Assembly: GCF_964059235.1 (NCBI RefSeq)
Contig: NZ_OZ060452.1
Span: 1,240,001-1,304,000 of the forward strand
Origin: Candidatus Tisiphia endosymbiont of Nedyus quadrimaculatus
Lineage (GTDB): Bacteria > Pseudomonadota > Alphaproteobacteria > Rickettsiales > Rickettsiaceae
Direction of reading: 5' to 3'
DNA: 64,000 nucleotides
Positions 62,445 to 64,000 of the stretch are shown piece after piece (positions within the stretch are counted from its first letter, which is position 1; the number at the start of each line of letters is the position of its first letter). The notes below the pieces were generated by a model. The model did not search any database. It was given only the letters and a program-made list of their open reading frames with translations, and had not been told where the DNA came from. Both the position numbers and the translations under genes were made by a program.

Positions 62445-64000
62445 ATGAAAAAATTTTTACTATTAATCATATTATTAATCATTAATACTAGAACTTTAGC
62501 AAAAGAACAAATAACTAATTTAATCACCCCAGTTAGTTATTTTGTCAATCATGAGCAACAACTTAAAATTCTTGAGAAACATTTAGATAAATATAGACAA
62601 GCAAGTATAGTGGGTACTAGCGGTATAGGTAAAACTCAATTAATTAGGATGTATAGTTATGAGAATAAAAATAATTATGATCTAATTTGGTTTTTTGATT
62701 GTAACCTAGACCTTAATGAACAATTTGTTAAATTAGCCCAACAACTCAATATGGTTAAACAAACTAATATATCTGAAGCAATAACTCTAGCCAAAAAAGA
62801 AGTAATGTCATATTTAACTTCTACTAGTAAATGGTTATTGGTGTTTGATAATTTAAAAGTTAATGAAAATAAAAAAATTCAGAACTTTATTGATTGGGAA
62901 CATAATGGTAATGTGGTGTTTTGTTCTCAAAATAACGAGAGATTACCTAATGTTATATTAATGACCTTGTTTAATAAACCTACTATCGTAGCTTTGGCTA
63001 ATAGTTTATTGGATAATAAGGATAAAAATAGTATCGAATTTTTAACGCAATATTTTAGTGGTTATCCAATACTTATAGTTCAGGGGGCTCAATTACTCAA
63101 TAAAATTAAAGGTCTAGATAAAGAAGAGTATAAAAAGAAAATTTATCAATCAACTGATAAAATAGCAACAAATATCAGCATGGCTATTCAAGAATTAAAA
63201 CCTAGTGCAGTAAATTTACTTAATAAAATAGCTTTGATAAATAACCAAAGTTTCTCAAAACAATTACTTGCTATAATTATTGATAACAAAGATACTCTGG
63301 ATGATGATATATACCAATTATCTAAGTTTATGTTGATTAGCAATATTGATTCTAATCAGGATAATCCTATTTTTGAAATGCATGATATAATTAGCAATAA
63401 AATAATGGAGATGAATGGGGATGAAAACAATAGAATATATTTAGAGGATATTATTCTAAAATTACCTAAGCTAAAGGGGGTTCATTCCGCACATGTATGG
63501 AGAGGCAGTAAGACTATATCCGAAAATTTAGAGATTATTTTTCAAAATGCTGAAAAATATAATATTAACATATATTTAATGCTTAACTTGAGATTGCAAT
63601 TGTTTGCCTCATATATGAATGCCTGGAATCTATATAAATCAAAGCAAATGGTTAACTGGTTTGAGCAAAAAGAACAAGACGAACAGTTTAAATTTTGGCA
63701 AATGTCTACTTATCAAAAATTCTGTTACGCTAGATATTTAGTAGGAGTAGGACTTTACAATAGAGTAACATCGATAAATTATCAAAAAACTATTTCTTAT
63801 TTAACTAAAGCACTTAAAGTTTTAGATACCCTAGGTGATGATTATGATTATATTTATTCTAAATTTAACTGTAGCTTAAACATTGCTCTAACTCATGTAT
63901 ATTTAGGTAATATAAAAACTGCTGAAGAAATTATTAACGAAATGGAGAAACTATTTAAACATAGGATAGAGGGAGGAGATATATTTATATTGTATCATGT
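62445..64000 (+). CDS. Signal-peptide-bearing NB-ARC/TPR (STAND) protein 2 (3' end outside window)
   Basis: 518 codons visible, open at the window edge. It begins MKKFLLLIILLIINTRTLAK, a signal peptide like that of the 58466-60691 gene, then the same NB-ARC order: Walker A GTSGIGKTQ (about residues 57-65), KWLLVFDNL, GYPILIVQG, FEMHDII. TPR-like repeats start near residue 430 (YQKTISYLTKALKVLDTLG). It is a clear paralogue of the other gene in opposite orientation, with about half of the residues the same. Function and localisation are inferred as for copy 1. Confidence 0.88.
   Translation, partial: MKKFLLLIILLIINTRTLAKEQITNLITPVSYFVNHEQQLKILEKHLDKYRQASIVGTSGIGKTQLIRMYSYENKNNYDLIWFFDCNLDLNEQFVKLAQQLNMVKQTNISEAITLAKKEVMSYLTSTSKWLLVFDNLKVNENKKIQNFIDWEHNGNVVFCSQNNERLPNVILMTLFNKPTIVALANSLLDNKDKNSIEFLTQYFSGYPILIVQGAQLLNKIKGLDKEEYKKKIYQSTDKIATNISMAIQELKPSAVNLLNKIALINNQSFSKQLLAIIIDNKDTLDDDIYQLSKFMLISNIDSNQDNPIFEMHDIISNKIMEMNGDENNRIYLEDIILKLPKLKGVHSAHVWRGSKTISENLEIIFQNAEKYNINIYLMLNLRLQLFASYMNAWNLYKSKQMVNWFEQKEQDEQFKFWQMSTYQKFCYARYLVGVGLYNRVTSINYQKTISYLTKALKVLDTLGDDYDYIYSKFNCSLNIALTHVYLGNIKTAEEIINEMEKLFKHRIEGGDIFILYH

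Overview
The window is AT-rich, densely packed with insertion sequences and carries Rickettsiales-type housekeeping genes (ubiB, xthA, rnd, trxB, dnaB, nagZ, pal, alaS, lpxK, lpxL, tatA). An RPE1-type palindromic element is inserted in frame in lpxK, other Rickettsia-type palindromic elements (RPE) sit inside transposase genes, and SpoT-like hydrolases, a ProP-like transporter and NB-ARC/TPR proteins are present. Together these point to a member of Rickettsiaceae, most likely an IS-rich Rickettsia; the species cannot be told from the sequence alone.

Layout. 1-1841: end of ubiB, xthA and a MNT/HEPN nucleotidyltransferase toxin-antitoxin pair. 1843-3300: a graveyard of a toxin-gene fragment, IS21 ends, IS21- and IS982-derived miniature elements and an IS5-like tail. 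3413-6247: a 944-residue protein of unknown function between 121-bp direct repeats. 6434-22094: a nearly continuous mobile block. It holds IS630, a truncated serine recombinase, IS256, two divergent AAA/PD-(D/E)XK genes in a large inverted repeat around nested IS21 copies, an IS50-like IS4 element, and an IS982 > IS630 > IS982 Russian doll.

22319-46111 is the chromosomal core: rnd, a permease, a hydrolase, trxB, dnaB, nagZ, pal, alaS, an aminotransferase, a frameshifted repeat protein, a GspL/GspM-like membrane pair, a secreted adenosine deaminase-like enzyme, an SMR exporter, lpxK-lpxL, a transglutaminase-like protein and tatA. Nested palindromic repeats lie in most of its larger intergenic gaps.

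46205-56438 is a second mobile block. An aminoglycoside phosphotransferase-like gene is cut by an old IS21. A newer IS21 lies inside that one and is itself split by a 6.5-kb unit with IS982-type ends that carries IS256, two SpoT-like genes and a ProP-like transporter, flanked by the 5-bp repeat AATAT. 56661-64000 is an accessory stretch: three small unknown genes, an XRE regulator, and two homologous NB-ARC/TPR proteins that both start with a signal peptide, the second running off the window.

Three points stand out. The RPE-like palindromes are flanked by duplicated TA, and removing each with one TA restores the host transposase frame, which suggests IS630-type mobilisation. Broken istA and istB genes, with their RPEs, are shared by two IS21 copies. 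Signal peptides on STAND-type NTPases (which normally act in the cytoplasm) are unusual.
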